Positions 47,661-60,282 are shown, numbered from the stretch's first letter. The stretch is DNA of 64,000 nucleotides from Stomoxys calcitrans (GCF_963082655.1 NC_081555.1:176808944-176872943); one strand, 5' to 3'. Made by a program: numbers and translations. The notes: generated by a model from the letters alone, not told the origin.

Positions 47661-48480
47661 TTTTTTAATGAGGGGTATAAAAAAATGCTGGTCAAAAAAA
47701 TTGGACCTTTCGCCATTTTGGGAAACTTTTTTCTTTTCATAAAATTTTCTTTTAAAAAGAAAAATTTCTAACTTACTAAACATTTATCGTTATTCGTTCT
47801 TAAATTCTTTCTTACCACTGTCTTTCCATGTCGTTTCCAGCTGAAAACAGTAACATTTAAACCAAGTATGTAGTCCGTCTTCTATCCCCATAGTATGCGA
47901 ATAAAACAGAAGACTGATATTTTCGCGACTACTTTTTTATTTTTTTGTCAGCAGTCCAATGGTGGAGCGCATCATCACTCTGTTACCCCAGCCTCATCAT
48001 TGTTCGCTCCTTCTCAAATGCTTAAATTCTAAGCGAGTCGCAAAAACATATGGCTAAAGGTTATACCATCTTGGCAAATGCTAAACCATGGAGGATGACG
48101 GCAAAGAAGATCGCCTAGACGCCAAGCGGCGACTTAAATGCTCACACAGAAGTGATATTAAATGTGCAACCAACAAAATACCTTCATGCACATGGATGGG
48201 CTACATATTTATTATTGATTTACATTTAAGAAAAAATATGAAAAAGTTTTTTTTTTTCTTCGATCATCAGCATGCTTAGTAGGAAAAGGTTGTGCATCAG
48301 CCGAAAACCAAAAAAGTCAAATATAGAAATAATGGCGAAACTTTTGTGAAAAATTTGTGGCTTTTTGGAGTTTTGAAGCAACTCTTAAAATACTTCCCAG
48401 ACAGAATGCCAAGACAAGAAAGTATTGTCACATTGTCTGATGGTACTCGAATACACTAAGAAAAAAAAAATGCTGTATTC
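47661..48480. other. Unique-looking DNA
   Basis: AT-rich; no supported gene. The frame 48088-48279 has no motif. Confidence 0.4.
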
Positions 48481-48499
48481 GGCAATGTATCCCACAGAA

Positions 48500-48622
48500 A
48501 GTGAGAATTTGTTTTGTATCCACCAACATGGGATGAAGAGTATACAAGTCTACTCATTTGGTTTGTATGGATATTTGATCCATTTGTGACCCCATTAAGT
48601 ATAAGGTAAAAGTTAACATATA
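48500..48622 (-). mobile_element. Family B 3' fragment, left of a MITE
   Basis: Decayed phrases 'catgggatgaagagtatac' and 'gtgaccccattaagtat' match the family B 3' end (for example 52125-52205). It is cut by the MITE insertion at TA. Confidence 0.6.
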
Positions 48623-48862
48623 TTGGGTTGCCCAAAAAGTAATTGCGGATTTTTTAAAAGAAAGTAAATGCATTTTTAATAAAACCTAGAATGAACTTTA
48701 ATCAAATATAATTTTTTTACATTTTTTTTTTCTAAAGCAAGTTAAAAATAACAGCTGATAACTGACAGAAGAAAGAATGCAATTACAGAGTCACAAGCCG
48801 TTAAAAAAATTTGTCAACGCCGACTATATGAACAATCCGCAATTACTTTTTGGGCAACCCAA
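48623..48862 (+). mobile_element. Mariner MITE, complete (240 bp)
   Basis: Both ends intact: TTGGGTTGCCCAAAAAGTAA at the left and ttactttttgggcaacccaa at the right, flanked by TA. Used here as the empty-site reference for the split copy at 42944-44154. Confidence 0.94.
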
Positions 48863-49795
48863 TATATTCTTGATCGTATTGTCATTCTCGATAGAGAATC
48901 ATGTCCGTCCGTCCGACTTTGAAAATCACGGTAGCGGTCGAACGACTAACGATATCCGCGGTCTATATGGCAGCTATATTCAAATCTGGACCAATCTGGG
49001 CCAAATTGAAAAAGGATGTCGAAGGGCCCAACACAACGCACTGTCTCAAATTTCGGCGACGTCGGACAATAAATGCACCTTTTATGGGCCCAAAACCTTA
49101 AATCAAATCTGGACCGATCTGGGCCAAATTGAAAAAGGATGTCGAAGGGCTCAACTTAACTCACTGTCCCAAATTTCGGCGACATCGGACAACAAATGCG
49201 CCTTTTATGGGCTCAAAACCTTAAATTGAAAGATCAGTCTATATAGCAGCTATATTCAAATCTGGACCGATCTGTGCCATATTGAAGAAGTATGTCGAGG
49301 GGCTTGACTTAACTCACTGTCCCAAATTTCATCGGCATCGGACAATAAATGCGGCTTTTATGGGCCCAAAGCCTTAAATCGAGAGATCGGTCTATATGGC
49401 AGCTATATCCAAATCTGGACCGATCAGGGTGAAGAAAATTTTCAAGTGGCCTAACACAACACTCTGTCCTACATATCAGCAAAATCAAATAATAAATGTG
49501 GCTTTTATGGGCCTAAGACCCTAAATCGGCGGATTGGTCTATATGGGGGTTAAATCAAGATATAGTCCGATATAGACCATCTTCGAACTTAAACTGCTGA
49601 TGGACAAAAAAATAATCTGTGCAAAGTTTCAACTCAATATCTCTATTTTTAAAGACTTTAGCGTGATTTCAACATACGGACGGACATGGCTAGATCGTCT
49701 TGGACTTTATAGGGTCGGAAATGGATATTCCGATGTGTTGCAAACGGAATGACAAAATGAATATACCCCCATCATTCGTTGGTGTGTATAATAAG
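48863..49795 (+). mobile_element. Family B scrap then family A Helentron-like element, 5' end missing
   Basis: 48863-48950 is a decayed family B 3' region (tatattcttgatcgt, gtccgtccgtccg). From 48958 family A units (ggtctatatggcagctat) run to the 3' end tatacccccatcattcgttgg..tgtgtataa at about 49795, with a ggacggacatggctagatcg block at 49678. Confidence 0.75.
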
Positions 49796-50534
49796 CGATC
49801 CGATACTAAATGTATCCTATATAAGATATATTGCGCCTATAGAGGGCGCAATTTTCATCCGACTGGGCTTAAATTTTGTACAATGATTTCTCTCATGAAT
49901 TCCAACTGACTTTATTAAATTTGGATTTTTTCCGTCTGTGCATTTATATTGCTTTTATATAAATCGATCTCCTGATTTTTACTTCTCATTTTCGTTTAAA
50001 ATATAGGCGATAGGGAAATTTAAGATAATATCACACAATATATATTGCCAGCTCTATTTTCAAGTCATTCAGGGCTCTATGTCCTTTTGAGAACCACATT
50101 ACAAATTTGTTGTAATGTGTAAGTACCCATTGATCCTACTTTTGTTTATTCAAATTCGACGGCAATTATTCTACTTTACTACTAAAGACCTTTTATTGTA
50201 GTGCTATTTTGTTCAGAACACCGTATATGTCCGCATGACTTCGTTTTTGAAGTGTACGGCCATTATATTCGTTTATTTTTTTTTTTTTTGGTATACACAT
50301 GCCCTTAGTTTGAATACCAGGTTTTTGGTTCCATCCATTTGAGTTGAGGAGAGGAGAGGCACTTAGTCCAAAATAATAATATCAACTGTTTACTCTATTG
50401 TCAAAGACCTTTTATTGAGAGTCCCATGTTGTCGCGATCGGTTCAAGCCTTTGGTTTGGGCATAGAGCGGCCACCCAGATCCTTATATTACATTGGTACT
50501 TTACCATCAACGACTTTTACTTAAGTCCAGTATT
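49796..50534. other. Decayed repeat DNA
   Basis: Contains a family B-like scrap (gcgcctatagagggcgcaat, 49830) and weak family D phrases; a poly(T) run at 50276-50290. No gene. Confidence 0.4.
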
Positions 50535-50768
50535 GAGACCAGCGCAGCACAGAGGTTAGCATGACCCCCTATGACGGTTAAAGCCTGATTTCTCATCTTA
50601 GCTAGAACATTAAAAAATCCTCAACAGTGGTTATCTCCTCCTAACACTGACAACATTTGTAAGGCGCTATGCTATGTAAAAAACGTCTCCCCCAAAGAAG
50701 TGTCGCACGTTGGCACATTGTTCGGACTCATTGAGCTTAAACTTGAATCGTACTGCGCGAATTGATAC
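50535..50768 (+). mobile_element. tRNA-derived SINE, strongly diverged (S5)
   Basis: Recognisable blocks: gcgcagcacagaggttagca, cctcctaacactgacaacatttgtaag in part, 'cgctatgctatgtaaaa', and 'gagcttaaacttgaatcg'. The B box is destroyed (gatttctcatc). Confidence 0.7.
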
Positions 50769-50779
50769 GTATAAAGGAA

Positions 50780-51180
50780 AAATTGGCAATATGCGTTTTT
50801 TGGGTTTGGGGTGGCCCCCCATACACCTTGGGTCAACTTTTTATATCCGATTTTGACCCTACATCGAAATACCTTTCGCTTGTTGTCCCAATCGAAATAT
50901 ATATAATCTATTCCATGTTTTTTGTAGGGGGGATTACCCCGCGACTTCATTTAACTCTCATATTGTTCTCATCGTCTTACATACCAATTAGGGGGGCTGG
51001 TGGGTGTGGCGCTTCCCCAAGTTATTCGACCCCAAAGTTTTATACCAGTTTCGTGGTTTTGGATATCATTGTGCTCTACAATCGCCCTACTTGTCCGGTG
51101 AGGGGGTACAAAAGAAAATTAAACTTAAATCAGTACACTGGCGTTTTGGAAGACGGATTAGGAAGGGTGGTCCGTCCCGC
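50780..51180. mobile_element. Family D fragment
   Basis: Phrases such as 'gggtttggggtggcccccc', aatacctttcgcttgttgtc and 'gtggcgcttccccaagttattcgacccc' match family D. Frames across it are spurious. Confidence 0.55.
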
Positions 51181-51189
51181 TTGTAGGTA

Positions 51190-51780
51190 CAAAACAAGAT
51201 AGATGTTGAGTTCGTCTGAACCCAATCTTATATACCCTCCACTATGGATCGCATTTGTCAAGCTATGCAAGCAACAAATCCCATGCTTTTTTTACATTTT
51301 TGGTTAGTATTTGCTTCCGGTAGATAATAATTGAGCAAGGAGTAAAATCGGGAGATCGATTAAATAGGAGTAAGATCAGGTTATGAATAGACTCCGACCA
51401 CATTTGGCAAGAACGTTGAAGGTTAAAGTAAAAATCATTGTGTAAAATGTCAGCCAAATCGGAACAGAACTGCGGCTTCTAGGAGCTCAAGAAGTACTTT
51501 CGGGAGATTGGTATATGAGTTATATCAGGTAATGGACCGATTCAGACCAAAGGTGTTGAAGGAGAAATCATTGTGCATAGTTTAAGCCTAATCGGATAAG
51601 AATTGCGCCCTCTAGGGGATCAAGAAACGCTTTCGCGCAATCGGTTTAAATGGAAAATATATCTAAACATGGACCGATTTGACCCATTTACAAACGATTT
51701 GTCCCATTTCCTGACGAAATACGTCGATAAAGAAGTATTTAATCAAAATTCAATTTCAAGCGAATTGTTTTACTAGAATC
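51190..51780 (+). mobile_element. Family B Helentron-like element, decayed
   Basis: Starts near 51196 with a degraded palindrome (gttcgtctgaaccc), then TATACCCTCCACTATGGATCG, matching the family B 5' end. Unit fragments (gcgccctctaggggatcaag) follow to about 51780. Confidence 0.7.
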
Positions 51781-51788
51781 CTAAACAT

Positions 51789-52050
51789 TCTCACATATCA
51801 ATGAGTGATGTCGGATTCAAGTTTAAGCTCAATGATAAGGGGCCTCCTTTTTATAGTCGAGCCCGAACCGCGTACCGCAGTGCGACATCTCTTTGTTGAG
51901 AAGTTTTTGCATGGCTGCCATACCAAATGGTACAGAACCTAACAAATGTCACCAGCATTAGGAGGGGATAACCACCGCTGAAAATTTTTTGTTATGTTCT
52001 CACCAGGATTCGAACTCAGGACATGCTAACCTCTGCGCTACGGTGGCCTC
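51789..52050 (-). mobile_element. tRNA-derived SINE (S6)
   Basis: Minus-strand copy: tctcacatatcaatgagtg at the left, tRNA head complement 'ggattcgaac' and cgctacggtggcctc at the right. The extreme 3' tail is missing. Confidence 0.85.
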
Positions 52051-52113
52051 AATAATCGTTTAGACGCTATAGTGATTTCCACAGAAGGGTACATGATATT
52101 CTTATTGAGTTTT

Positions 52114-53282
52114 TATACCCTCCACCATAGGATGGGGGTATACTAATTTCGTCATTCTGTTTGTAACTCCTGGAAATATTCGTCTTAGACCCCATAAAGT
52201 ATATATATTCTTGATCGTCATGTCATTTTAAATCGATCTAGCCATGTCCATTCGTCTGTCCGTCCGTCCGTCTATCGAAAGCACGCTAATTTTCAAGCTA
52301 GCCGCTTGAAATTTTTCACAAATACCTCTTCTTAGTGTAGGTCGGTTGGGATTGTAAATGGGCTATATCGGTCCTCGTTTTGATATAGCTGCCATATAAA
52401 CCGATCTGGGATCTTGATTTATTGAGCCGCTAGAGGGCACAATTCTTATCCGATTTGGCTGAAATTGAGCATAACGAGTTACGCTATGACTTCCAACAAC
52501 TGTGCAGAGTATGGTTTAAATCGGTCCATAACCTGATATAGCTGCCATATAAACCGATCTGGGGTCTTGACTTCTTGAGCCTCTACAGGGAACAATTCCT
52601 ATCCGATTTGGCTGAAATTTTGCATGAGGTGTTTTATTATGACTTCCAACAACTGTGCTAAGAATAGTGCAAATCGGTCCATAACCTGATATAGCTGCCA
52701 TATAAACCGATCTGGGGTCTTGACTTCTTGAGCCTCTAGAGGACGCAATTATTGTCCGATTTGGCTGAAATTTTGCATGCGATGTTTTGTTATAACTTTC
52801 AATAACTGTGCTAAGAATAGGTCAAATCGGTTCATAACCTTATATAGCAGCCATATAAACCGATCTGGGGTTTTGACTTCTTGAGCCTCCAGAGAGCGTA
52901 ATTATTATCCGATTTGGCCGAAATTTAGTACAACGGCTTCTCCCATGATCTTCAACATACGTGTTAAATATGGTCCGAATCGGTTCATAGCCTGATATAG
53001 CTCCCATATAAACCGATCTCTCTATATTACTTCTTGAGACCCTAATGGGCACAATTCTTAGTCGAATTGCCTGAAATTTTACACAATGGCTTCTACTTTG
53101 GTCTCCAACATTCAGTTCAGACCGGACCATAACTTGACATAGCTCCAGTGTTATAGCAATTCGTTTCTTTTATCCTTTGTTTTCCTAAAAAGAGGTATCA
53201 GGAAAAGAACTCGACAAATGCGATCTATGGTGGAGGGTATATAAGATTCGGCCCGGCCGAACTTAGCATGCTTTTACTTGTT
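52114..53282 (-). mobile_element. Family B Helentron-like element, complete
   Basis: Left end TACCCTCCACCATAG (52117) and right end CTATGGTGGAGGGTA (53226) are a perfect 15-bp inverted pair. The palindrome attcggcccggccgaac and cttttacttg end the element at about 53282. GTCY block 52247-52273. Units with gatatagctgccatataaac recur about every 153 bp. Confidence 0.9.
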
Positions 53283-54445
53283 TTCATTGCTTCGAATTAA
53301 GTATTTCGATGTTTATGCGCCAACAGCCCTAATTGGAGTAGGCGTTTGTGAGAACTTTTCGGTGACCGAGAAAAACTAACACCCACCATCACTAATCACA
53401 TATTTCTGGTAGCAAATATTTTCCCAGTGTCTGAAATAGGCAAATCTACATGACTATGTTTGTAAGTTTGTGCTCGATCACACATAGAATTAACCATATT
53501 AAATTTTTGGATGGCAGGCAGATTCTAGTTGAGCTAAACATGTAATGATGTCTAATAACTTTGCAACACACTCCCTGTCAATCGGAGACTTTGTTGACAG
53601 CTCTAGGGGGTTGGAGAAGGAAGTTGGTTACGCTAAAGTTTACACGCCCGATCAGCAGACAGCCGCCCTAGTCAATACCAGCAGCAGCTGCATCACCAGC
53701 CACATGCATGTCCGCAACATCGTCAACGTCAACACCATCGTGTAGCGACATTTGAAATTATCCCACAATTTTTGTGGTGTAGACAAACTGAAACTGCAAC
53801 TGGCAACAATACCTTGCCCAACTTTGTGCATGGCAGGGAGGAGTGGAAGGCCGGCTGCTGAGGTAAGGCAATGCCAAAAAGACAGTCAGCCAGCCACCCT
53901 GCCTACCATCTAAACAAGATGAAATTTCCCAATGGAAAACCTTGTGGCTCACACATGACAATAGACGAATAGTCGTCGTCGGCGTCGTCGGCGTCGTCGT
54001 CTCCCCCCAAAATGCTAGAATGAATGGAACAAAGTTCGTTTGTTCACATCAACTGCAACGCTAGCAACAACAACAGCAAACAGAAGAATTATTATTAACT
54101 GTCTTATACCAGCATTATCATCACCAGCGGCAGCAGCTACGTCAAGCACAAAAACAATCGACAAAATTTGTAAATTGATTAGAAAATCATCCGAAAAAAT
54201 CTCACGATTTGACTATATCGGTCAAATAGATTCAAGTGGAAGTAACAACCAGAAACGACACCCACCCACCACCTCCACTTCTAATGAGAAAATTTTGCAT
54301 CGATTGAAAAGCTAAATGAAAATTATTTAGAAGATTACACAGAGATTACAGAACAAATTATACAACTCTCCATGGTCTTATGACAACTTGCAAAGGGAAA
54401 ATTGTTTTCTATGCCCAATGAAGATGGCCAAAATGCTAATGTGCA
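53283..54445. other. Unique DNA with trinucleotide repeats
   Basis: No gene model is supported; frames at 53545-53745 and 54040-54315 are Ser/Thr/Asn-rich without motif. Simple repeats: (GTCGTCGGC)n at about 53971-54000, CAACAACAACAGC at 54065-54078, and CAGCAGC patches. It could be regulatory or UTR DNA of a neighbouring gene. Confidence 0.45.
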
Positions 54446-55410
54446 ACAAGTAAAAATGTGGGTACCCACCACCAAGGATTCCGCTAAAAATTTACCTTTA
54501 TTAACTCAGTTCGAATGCCAACAACTTTCAAATCGGGAACTGATTGCGGCTTCTATGGTCTCAAGAAGTTATATCGGAGTACCGAAGTTTAAGTGGGCCT
54601 TATCAGTATATAGACCGATTCGGATCATATTTGGGACGCATGCTTTAAGTCATATCCGAAAATTGATGGTAGAAAATTCAAGCTTCTAGGAACTCACGAA
54701 TTCAAATCCGGCAAACGGTTTATAGGGGGATATATCGGTATATAAACTGATTCGGATCATACTTGGCACGAATGTTGGAATCAGAACAAAAGTTCTGGAG
54801 CCAAATTCAACCAAATCAGGTTGGTGAAAAATATTAACTCAAGAAGTAAAATCCGGGGATCGGTTTACACCAGTATATAGATCGATTCGAATCATGCTTG
54901 GCACGAATGTTGGAAGTTACAGCAGAAGTTCTAGTAAAATTTCAGCCAAATAAGATGAAAATTGAGGTTTCTAGGGGCTCAAAAAGTCAAATCTGGGGAT
55001 CAGTTTATATGGGGGCTATATCAGTTTAAATTCCTATTCGGATCATACTTGGCACCTATGCAGAAAGTTAGAATACAAGTTCTTGTGCTACATTTCATAC
55101 AAATCGGATGAAAATTGAGGCCTCTAGGGGCTCAAGAAGTCCAAACAGGGGATCGGTTTATATGATGGCTATATCTAAATCTGAGCCTATATAGACCATA
55201 TGCAATGACCCACATTGATTAGAAGTATCTGTGCAAAATCTCAAGCGGATATCTTTATTCGTGATTTGACAGACGGACGGACGGACATGACTAGATCGAC
55301 TCAGAATGACAAGACGATCAAGAATATATACACTTTACAAAGTCTTATATAAATATTCTAAGGTGTTACAAACGGAATGACTAAACTAGTATACCCCCAC
55401 CCTATGATGG
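54446..55410 (+). mobile_element. Family B-related Helentron-like element lacking the palindrome
   Basis: Begins acaagtaaaaatgtgggTACCCACCACC with no GTTCGG palindrome. Units with 'tcaagaagt..atcggtttatatggg' follow. A gacagacggacggacggaca block is at 55270-55289 and the 3' end ccctatgatggatataac is at 55400. Confidence 0.65.
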
Positions 55411-55415
55411 ATATA

Positions 55416-56284
55416 ACAAATAAAAGCGTGCTAAGTTCGGCCGGGCCGAATCTTATATACCCTCCACCATGGATCGCATTTTTCGAGTTCTTTTCCCGGC
55501 ATCTCTTTTTAGGCAAAAAAAGGATATAAGAAAAGAATTGCTCTTCTATTAGAGCGATATCAAGATATGGTCCGGTTTGGGCCACAATTAAATTATATGT
55601 TGGAGAACTGTGTAAAATGTCAGCCAATTCGAATAAGAATTACGCGCTTTGGGGGCTCAATAAGTAAAATAGAGAGATCGATTTATATGGGAACTGTATC
55701 GGGCTATAGACCGATTCAGATCATAATAAACACGTATGTTGATGGTCATGAGAGGATCCGTAGTACAAAATTTCAGGCAAATCGGATAATAATTGCGACC
55801 TCTAGAGGCTCAAGAAGTCAAGATCCCAGATCGGTTTATATGGCAGCTATATCAGGTCATAGACCGATTTGAACCATACTTGGCACAGTTGTTGGATATC
55901 ATAACAAAATACTTCGTGCAAAAATTCAATCGAATCGGATAAGAAGTGCGCCCTCTAGAGGCTCAAGAAGTCAAGACCCAAGATCGGTTTATATGGTAGT
56001 TATATCAAAACGTGGACCGATATGGCCCATTTACAATACCAACCGACCTACACTAATAAAAAGCATTTGTGCAAAATTTCAAGCGGCTAGCTTTACTCCT
56101 TCGGAAGTTAGCGTGCTTTCGACAGACAGACGGACTGACAGACATGGCTTTTACGTCGATCTGTAAAATGTCGCGACGATCAAGAATATATATATAGTTT
56201 ATGGGGTCTCAGACGAATATTTCGAGTAGTTACAAACAGAATGACGAAATTAGTATACCCCCATCCTATGGTGGAGGGTATGAA
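55416..56284 (+). mobile_element. Family B Helentron-like element, complete
   Basis: 5' end aacaaataaaagcgtgctaa, palindrome GTTCGGCCGGGCCGAAT, TACCCTCCACCATGG; 3' end CCTATGGTGGAGGGTATG (inverted match of 13 bp). GTCY block at 56121-56143. Abuts the preceding related element directly. Confidence 0.88.
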
Positions 56285-56504
56285 AACGTTATCCACAATA
56301 CCAAATTGCATCTCAATGGGCCAGATGTTAAAATTCCATTGAATTTTGTTATCATTTTCATTTTTGAATTTGAGAAAATTAATTTCTTGAAATTTGGTGA
56401 GCATAGAAAATTGAAGATAGACAATGAAAAAGTCCCTACAAAGTTTTGTGCCGTTTCTGATCCGACCGCATCTGAGCTGACTTTTATGAAATTATTGTAG
56501 TAAA

Positions 56505-57590
56505 CAAGTAAGGAAAGACAAACCTGCTGACAGCACCTACCATATAATCTCTACTGATACATTATAAGTGGAAATTAACCTTTCCCACTATACGAACGCT
56601 CGTTTCTAATTCTGAGCCGATCAGATGGTTAAAAGGCAATCAGTACCAAAATTCGCTCAAATCCCTTCAAAATTGTAATAACTGCGACTCTACAAGTGTT
56701 ATTGGGCGAAATATACCCTGCAAACATTTTTGTTCGCCAAATAATCTTCCAAAAATCTTCTAGATTAAGGTTATGATAGCGAACAAGCTCGTCTAAGAGT
56801 CGTAGACGATTCTCCTTTCGTGAGAAGTTGTGTCCTCAAGACGACTCTTCTGGAAGAGTGTTCCGCGAATATTCCATATGAGTTGCTAAGTCAGAATAGT
56901 CTTGTAATATCTAAGAACCGCCCAAGAATCGTCTGGACAGGTAAAAATTAATGTTTTGGAAGATTAATAAAATACTCTCCTAGATGAGTTACGCGTTACT
57001 CGTCTGGATGAGTAAAAAATAAACGTCTGGTAATATTTATTAAATATTAATCTATAAGAGTAACATATTATTAGCTTGAAAGATTTAAAAAGACATTAGT
57101 TTGTTCAGCAAAAACGTAACAACTCCGAAAAATTTAAAAAAAGTTCATTTCCACTCAACACAAAACATCGAATAACATAATGCAATACAAATCCTTAACG
57201 TACCAGGCATAAAAATAAAAACTATCGCGGAAAGTTCACTCAGACGATTTATAAACAAATCTTCTGGACGATTATAAGGCAATGAGTTGCGTAACAATCA
57301 TCGCGAATATTGACTAAAACTTCCACACACGCAATGAATTGCCCAAGAGTGTTTCGCAACTCATACGGAAGAACAATTGCGTAAAAATCTTACAGAAGAT
57401 TGTTTGATTCATCTCGGGGTCGAACGCTCCTCCAAAATTATGAAAAATGTTTGCAGGGTATAAATGGGAGCTAAATATTAATCTATGTTTTTTCCTATGC
57501 TATTCTTTGAATAGAAAGGTCTAAATAGTCTAAGGCCGGACAATATCCTGCAATGGAGTCTAAATACGATTTTAAGACCAAACATGTAAA
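56505..57590 (+). mobile_element. Family C Helentron-like fragment, interrupted by element F
   Basis: Starts acaagtaaggaaagacaaac and a decayed palindrome (ctgctgacagcacc). 'gggcgaaata' before element F joins 'taaatgggagctaaatatt' after it, equivalent to the gggcgatacatatatatggg of other family C units. Confidence 0.7.
56716..57458. mobile_element. TIR element F (CCCTGCAAACATTTTT), 743 bp
   Basis: Perfect 16-bp terminal inverted repeats at 56716-56731 and 57443-57458, flanked by TA (56714-56715, 57459-57460). Non-coding interior with palindromic patches (agagtcgtagacgattctc). It is inserted in a family C unit. The TIR resembles that of element E (CCCAGCAAACC). Confidence 0.88.
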
Positions 57591-58160
57591 TTTCTGCCAA
57601 ATCCAACAAGTAATTGCGCCCTCTAGAGGCTCCAGAAGTCAAAATTCCAGATGGGTTTATATGGCAGCTTTATCAGGTTACGAACCGATTTAAACCATAT
57701 TTGGCACAGTTGTTGGAAGTCATAACAAAACACCTCTTGCACAATTTCAGCCAAATCGGATGAGAATTGCGTCCTCAAGTGGCTCAATAAATCAAAACCT
57801 CAGATCGGTTTATATGACAGCTATATCAGGTTATGGACCGATTTGAACCATATTTTGCACGTTTTGTTGGAAGTCATAACAAAACACATCATGCAAAATT
57901 TTAGCCAAATCGGATAAGAATTGCGCCCGCTGGTGGTTCAAGATGTCAAGATCCAAGATCGGTTTATACGGCATCTATATTAAAACATGGACCTATATGG
58001 CCCATTTTCAATCCCGAACGACCTACACTAATAAAATGTATTTGTGCAAAATTTCGACAGACAGACGGACGGACTTACATGGCTAGATCCACTTAAAATG
58101 TCATGAAGATCAAGAATATATATACTTTGTGGGGTCTTAGACGAATATTTCGGTTATAAA
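57591..58160 (+). mobile_element. Family B Helentron-like element, both tips missing
   Basis: Units 'gcgccctctagaggctccagaagtc' and 'tcggtttatatgacagctat' are followed by gacagacggacggac (58068) and 'gatcaagaatatatatactt'. The 5' palindrome and 3' GGTGGAGGGTA are lost. Confidence 0.78.
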
Positions 58161-58243
58161 AATTTGTGTACAGAATAAATTTCACTATCTTTAGGAAATT
58201 TTGTCTTTAAAAAATTTTAATTTTGTCTTTAAAAAAATTTAAA

Positions 58244-58802
58244 ACAAGTAAAAAGGCAATAAGTTCGGGCGGACCGAACTTTGGATACCCACCACCTCAG
58301 GTATATATGTAAATCCCAATTCGTCACAATCCGGTGAAAATTGGACAACTTAAGCACCCAAATTCGGCAGATATATCCAATCATAAACCGATCTGAACCA
58401 TATTAAGGTAGGATATCGTGAAGTTCAGAAAAACTCACTGTTTAAAATTTCAGCAAATCGGATGAAAAATAAAGTTTTTATGGGCATTAGACCCTTTATC
58501 GAAATATCGGTCTATATAGCAGCTATACCCAAATATGGTCCAATTTGGCCCGTTCAAGAACTTAACCAGTGTGCATCAAAAAGACGTATCTGCATCAAAT
58601 TTCAGCTCAATATCTCAATTTTTGAAGGCTCTAGAGTAATTACAACAGACGGACAGCCATACGGACATCGTTAAATCGTCTTAGAATTTTACGACGATCC
58701 GAAATATATATACTTTGTAGGGTCGGATATTGATATTTCGATGTGTTGCAAACGGAATGACTAAATGAATATGCCCCCTTTCCTACAGTGGTGAGTATAA
58801 AA
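58244..58802 (+). mobile_element. Family A Helentron-like element, short, complete
   Basis: Starts acaagtaaaaaggcaataag with palindrome variant GTTCGGGCGGACCGAAC (arms still paired), TACCCACCACC; ends ccctttcctacagtGGTGAGTATAA. Only two to three units, about 560 bp. Confidence 0.85.
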
Positions 58803-58984
58803 ATCTCAAAAAATTCGTTTTGAAAAAAAATTCTTTCAAGTTTTGTCTTTAGAAAAATAATTAAGAGGGCGTCTGAACCAAATTTTGCCTCTAGAGAATA
58901 TTTTATTAAAATTTCCCTTTACAGGATGGGATATTTATTGAAATTTTGCCTGTGAAAAAATTATTTCGGTGGGGTGCCCCCTTG

Positions 58985-59075
58985 AATCGGACAGCACTGC
59001 ATGATATGTAAGAAGTTTGCCCCTGTTCCTTAATGGAATGCTAAAGGTAAAATTTTAATATGCATTTTGTAAGTA
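58985..59075 (+). mobile_element. tRNA-derived SINE, 3' part only (S9)
   Basis: Has cttgaatcggacagcactgc, 'gatatgtaagaagtttgcccctgttcctta' in pieces, 'tggaatg' and atatgcattttg. 5'-truncated; next to a retrotransposon fragment in the opposite orientation. Confidence 0.8.
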
Positions 59076-59079
59076 AGTA

Positions 59080-59345
59080 TTGGTCTAATTACACTCCTGT
59101 GGAATCAATGAACTATACTCGGATTTAGGCCCCATTTCAAGACTAAGGCCGCATTCATAGTGTCCATTATTAGTGAGCCTGCTCAGTACGCTCCTGGATG
59201 TGACCCTTTCAGTTCAGTTTTCTTTCCAAGACCTCACCCAAGTACTTGGCCCTTTCGTATATGGAAATCGTCCTTTTCAGAAAATGTGGCCCCTCGAAAC
59301 GACAGGGAGGGCACGCATATCCATGTTGGAAACAGGATTTTTTAT
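59080..59345 (-). mobile_element. Non-LTR reverse transcriptase fragment (copy L5)
   Basis: Minus strand: 'gggccaagtacttgggtgaggtcttgg' (AKYLGE-like), then 'gtcacatccaggagcgtactgagcagg' and 'aaatggggcctaaatccgagtatagttca' (KWGLNPSIVH), matching 11240-11390 of copy L2. The + strand frames across it are shadows. Confidence 0.8.
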
Positions 59346-60239
59346 CTTCCCCTTTTTAAAAATAACATTTCTCGAAAAAGGACCCAGACAAACAATTATT
59401 TTCTTAATTTTCTTCAAAGAAAATATAAAGTTCCTCAACCTCATTTTCTAATTGGTATTGCTTATAATTTAATGAAATCTTAGATTGATAGATGATTTGT
59501 ACTCGATCAATTTTGCAATAGCTTTGGTTACGCAAAACCCTTACTCGAATTAATCAAACCGCACTCGTGGCGAAATCAAGAAACTATTGCATTTGTTTGA
59601 TCTTCATTTAGCACTCTGATATGCAGCAGCAGTACTGGTATCTTAATGTTACCGATGAATATTGAATTCGTTCGTTTAAAGAAGAATATCATGCAAGCGA
59701 CCAACAACCAACATCACTTTTGCCGCTGTCAAGTAATCATTCGGTGGTGTTGTATTTCTTGGGCGATCGATAGATAAGCGGCCGCTACTTCACAAAAGCC
59801 CCAAAACCAAAATAAAAGAAAACTTCAAAACACCAGTCAGACATGCAACATAGAACACAGTGAACGATGTCTGACGACAACGCATCTTCTTCGTCGTTTT
59901 AGTCGTCGCAGTTGTCGTCTCTCATCGTTTCATCGTATGCGAGAAATTTTGGAAAATGTTAAACTTGGCTATTCTTAGTATTTGCGTTGTTGTTGTTGCT
60001 GTTGCTGTAGTATCTTTTGCTTCTAGCCAATTGCCTTTAAGCATTCGGCTTTTAAGCTTTACCATCTTCACCATATCGTAGATTGTCGCATTGCATTTGT
60101 ACTGCTGTTGCGCGTCAGTCGAGTAATACCTTTGACCTATGCGCCAAGCAGACGAAGTCGGCGACAACTACGACGTAGATGACAAAGCGCGCGCGCGCGA
60201 GATTTGATGCGATTTTAAACAAGAGACACCAAAACGACG
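59346..60239. other. Unique DNA upstream of the small secreted gene
   Basis: No gene is supported. Near 59893-59920 lie gtcgtcg-type patches, at 59988-60010 a gttgttgttgctgttgctg run, and at 60186-60200 a GC alternating run (gcgcgcgcgcgcg). Confidence 0.45.
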
Positions 60240-60246
60240 AAATTCA

Positions 60247-60282
60247 TATAAAAGACTTCTGTGGCAAACAATTGGCTTCAGT
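60247..60282 (+). promoter_or_regulatory. Core promoter: TATA box and arthropod initiator
   Basis: TATAAAA at 60247-60253 and TCAGT at 60278-60282. If the A at 60280 is +1, the TATA box begins at -33, close to the usual -31 position. The 5' leader to the ATG at 60373 would be 93 nt. Confidence 0.75.

Noticed and set aside
53545..54315. Two frames of 66 and 91 aa, possibly a neural or regulatory gene exon
   Set aside because: No domain, biased composition from trinucleotide repeats, no matching splice sites that would extend them.
59160..59483. 107-aa and 92-aa + strand frames
   Set aside because: Antisense shadows of the non-LTR reverse transcriptase fragment on the minus strand.
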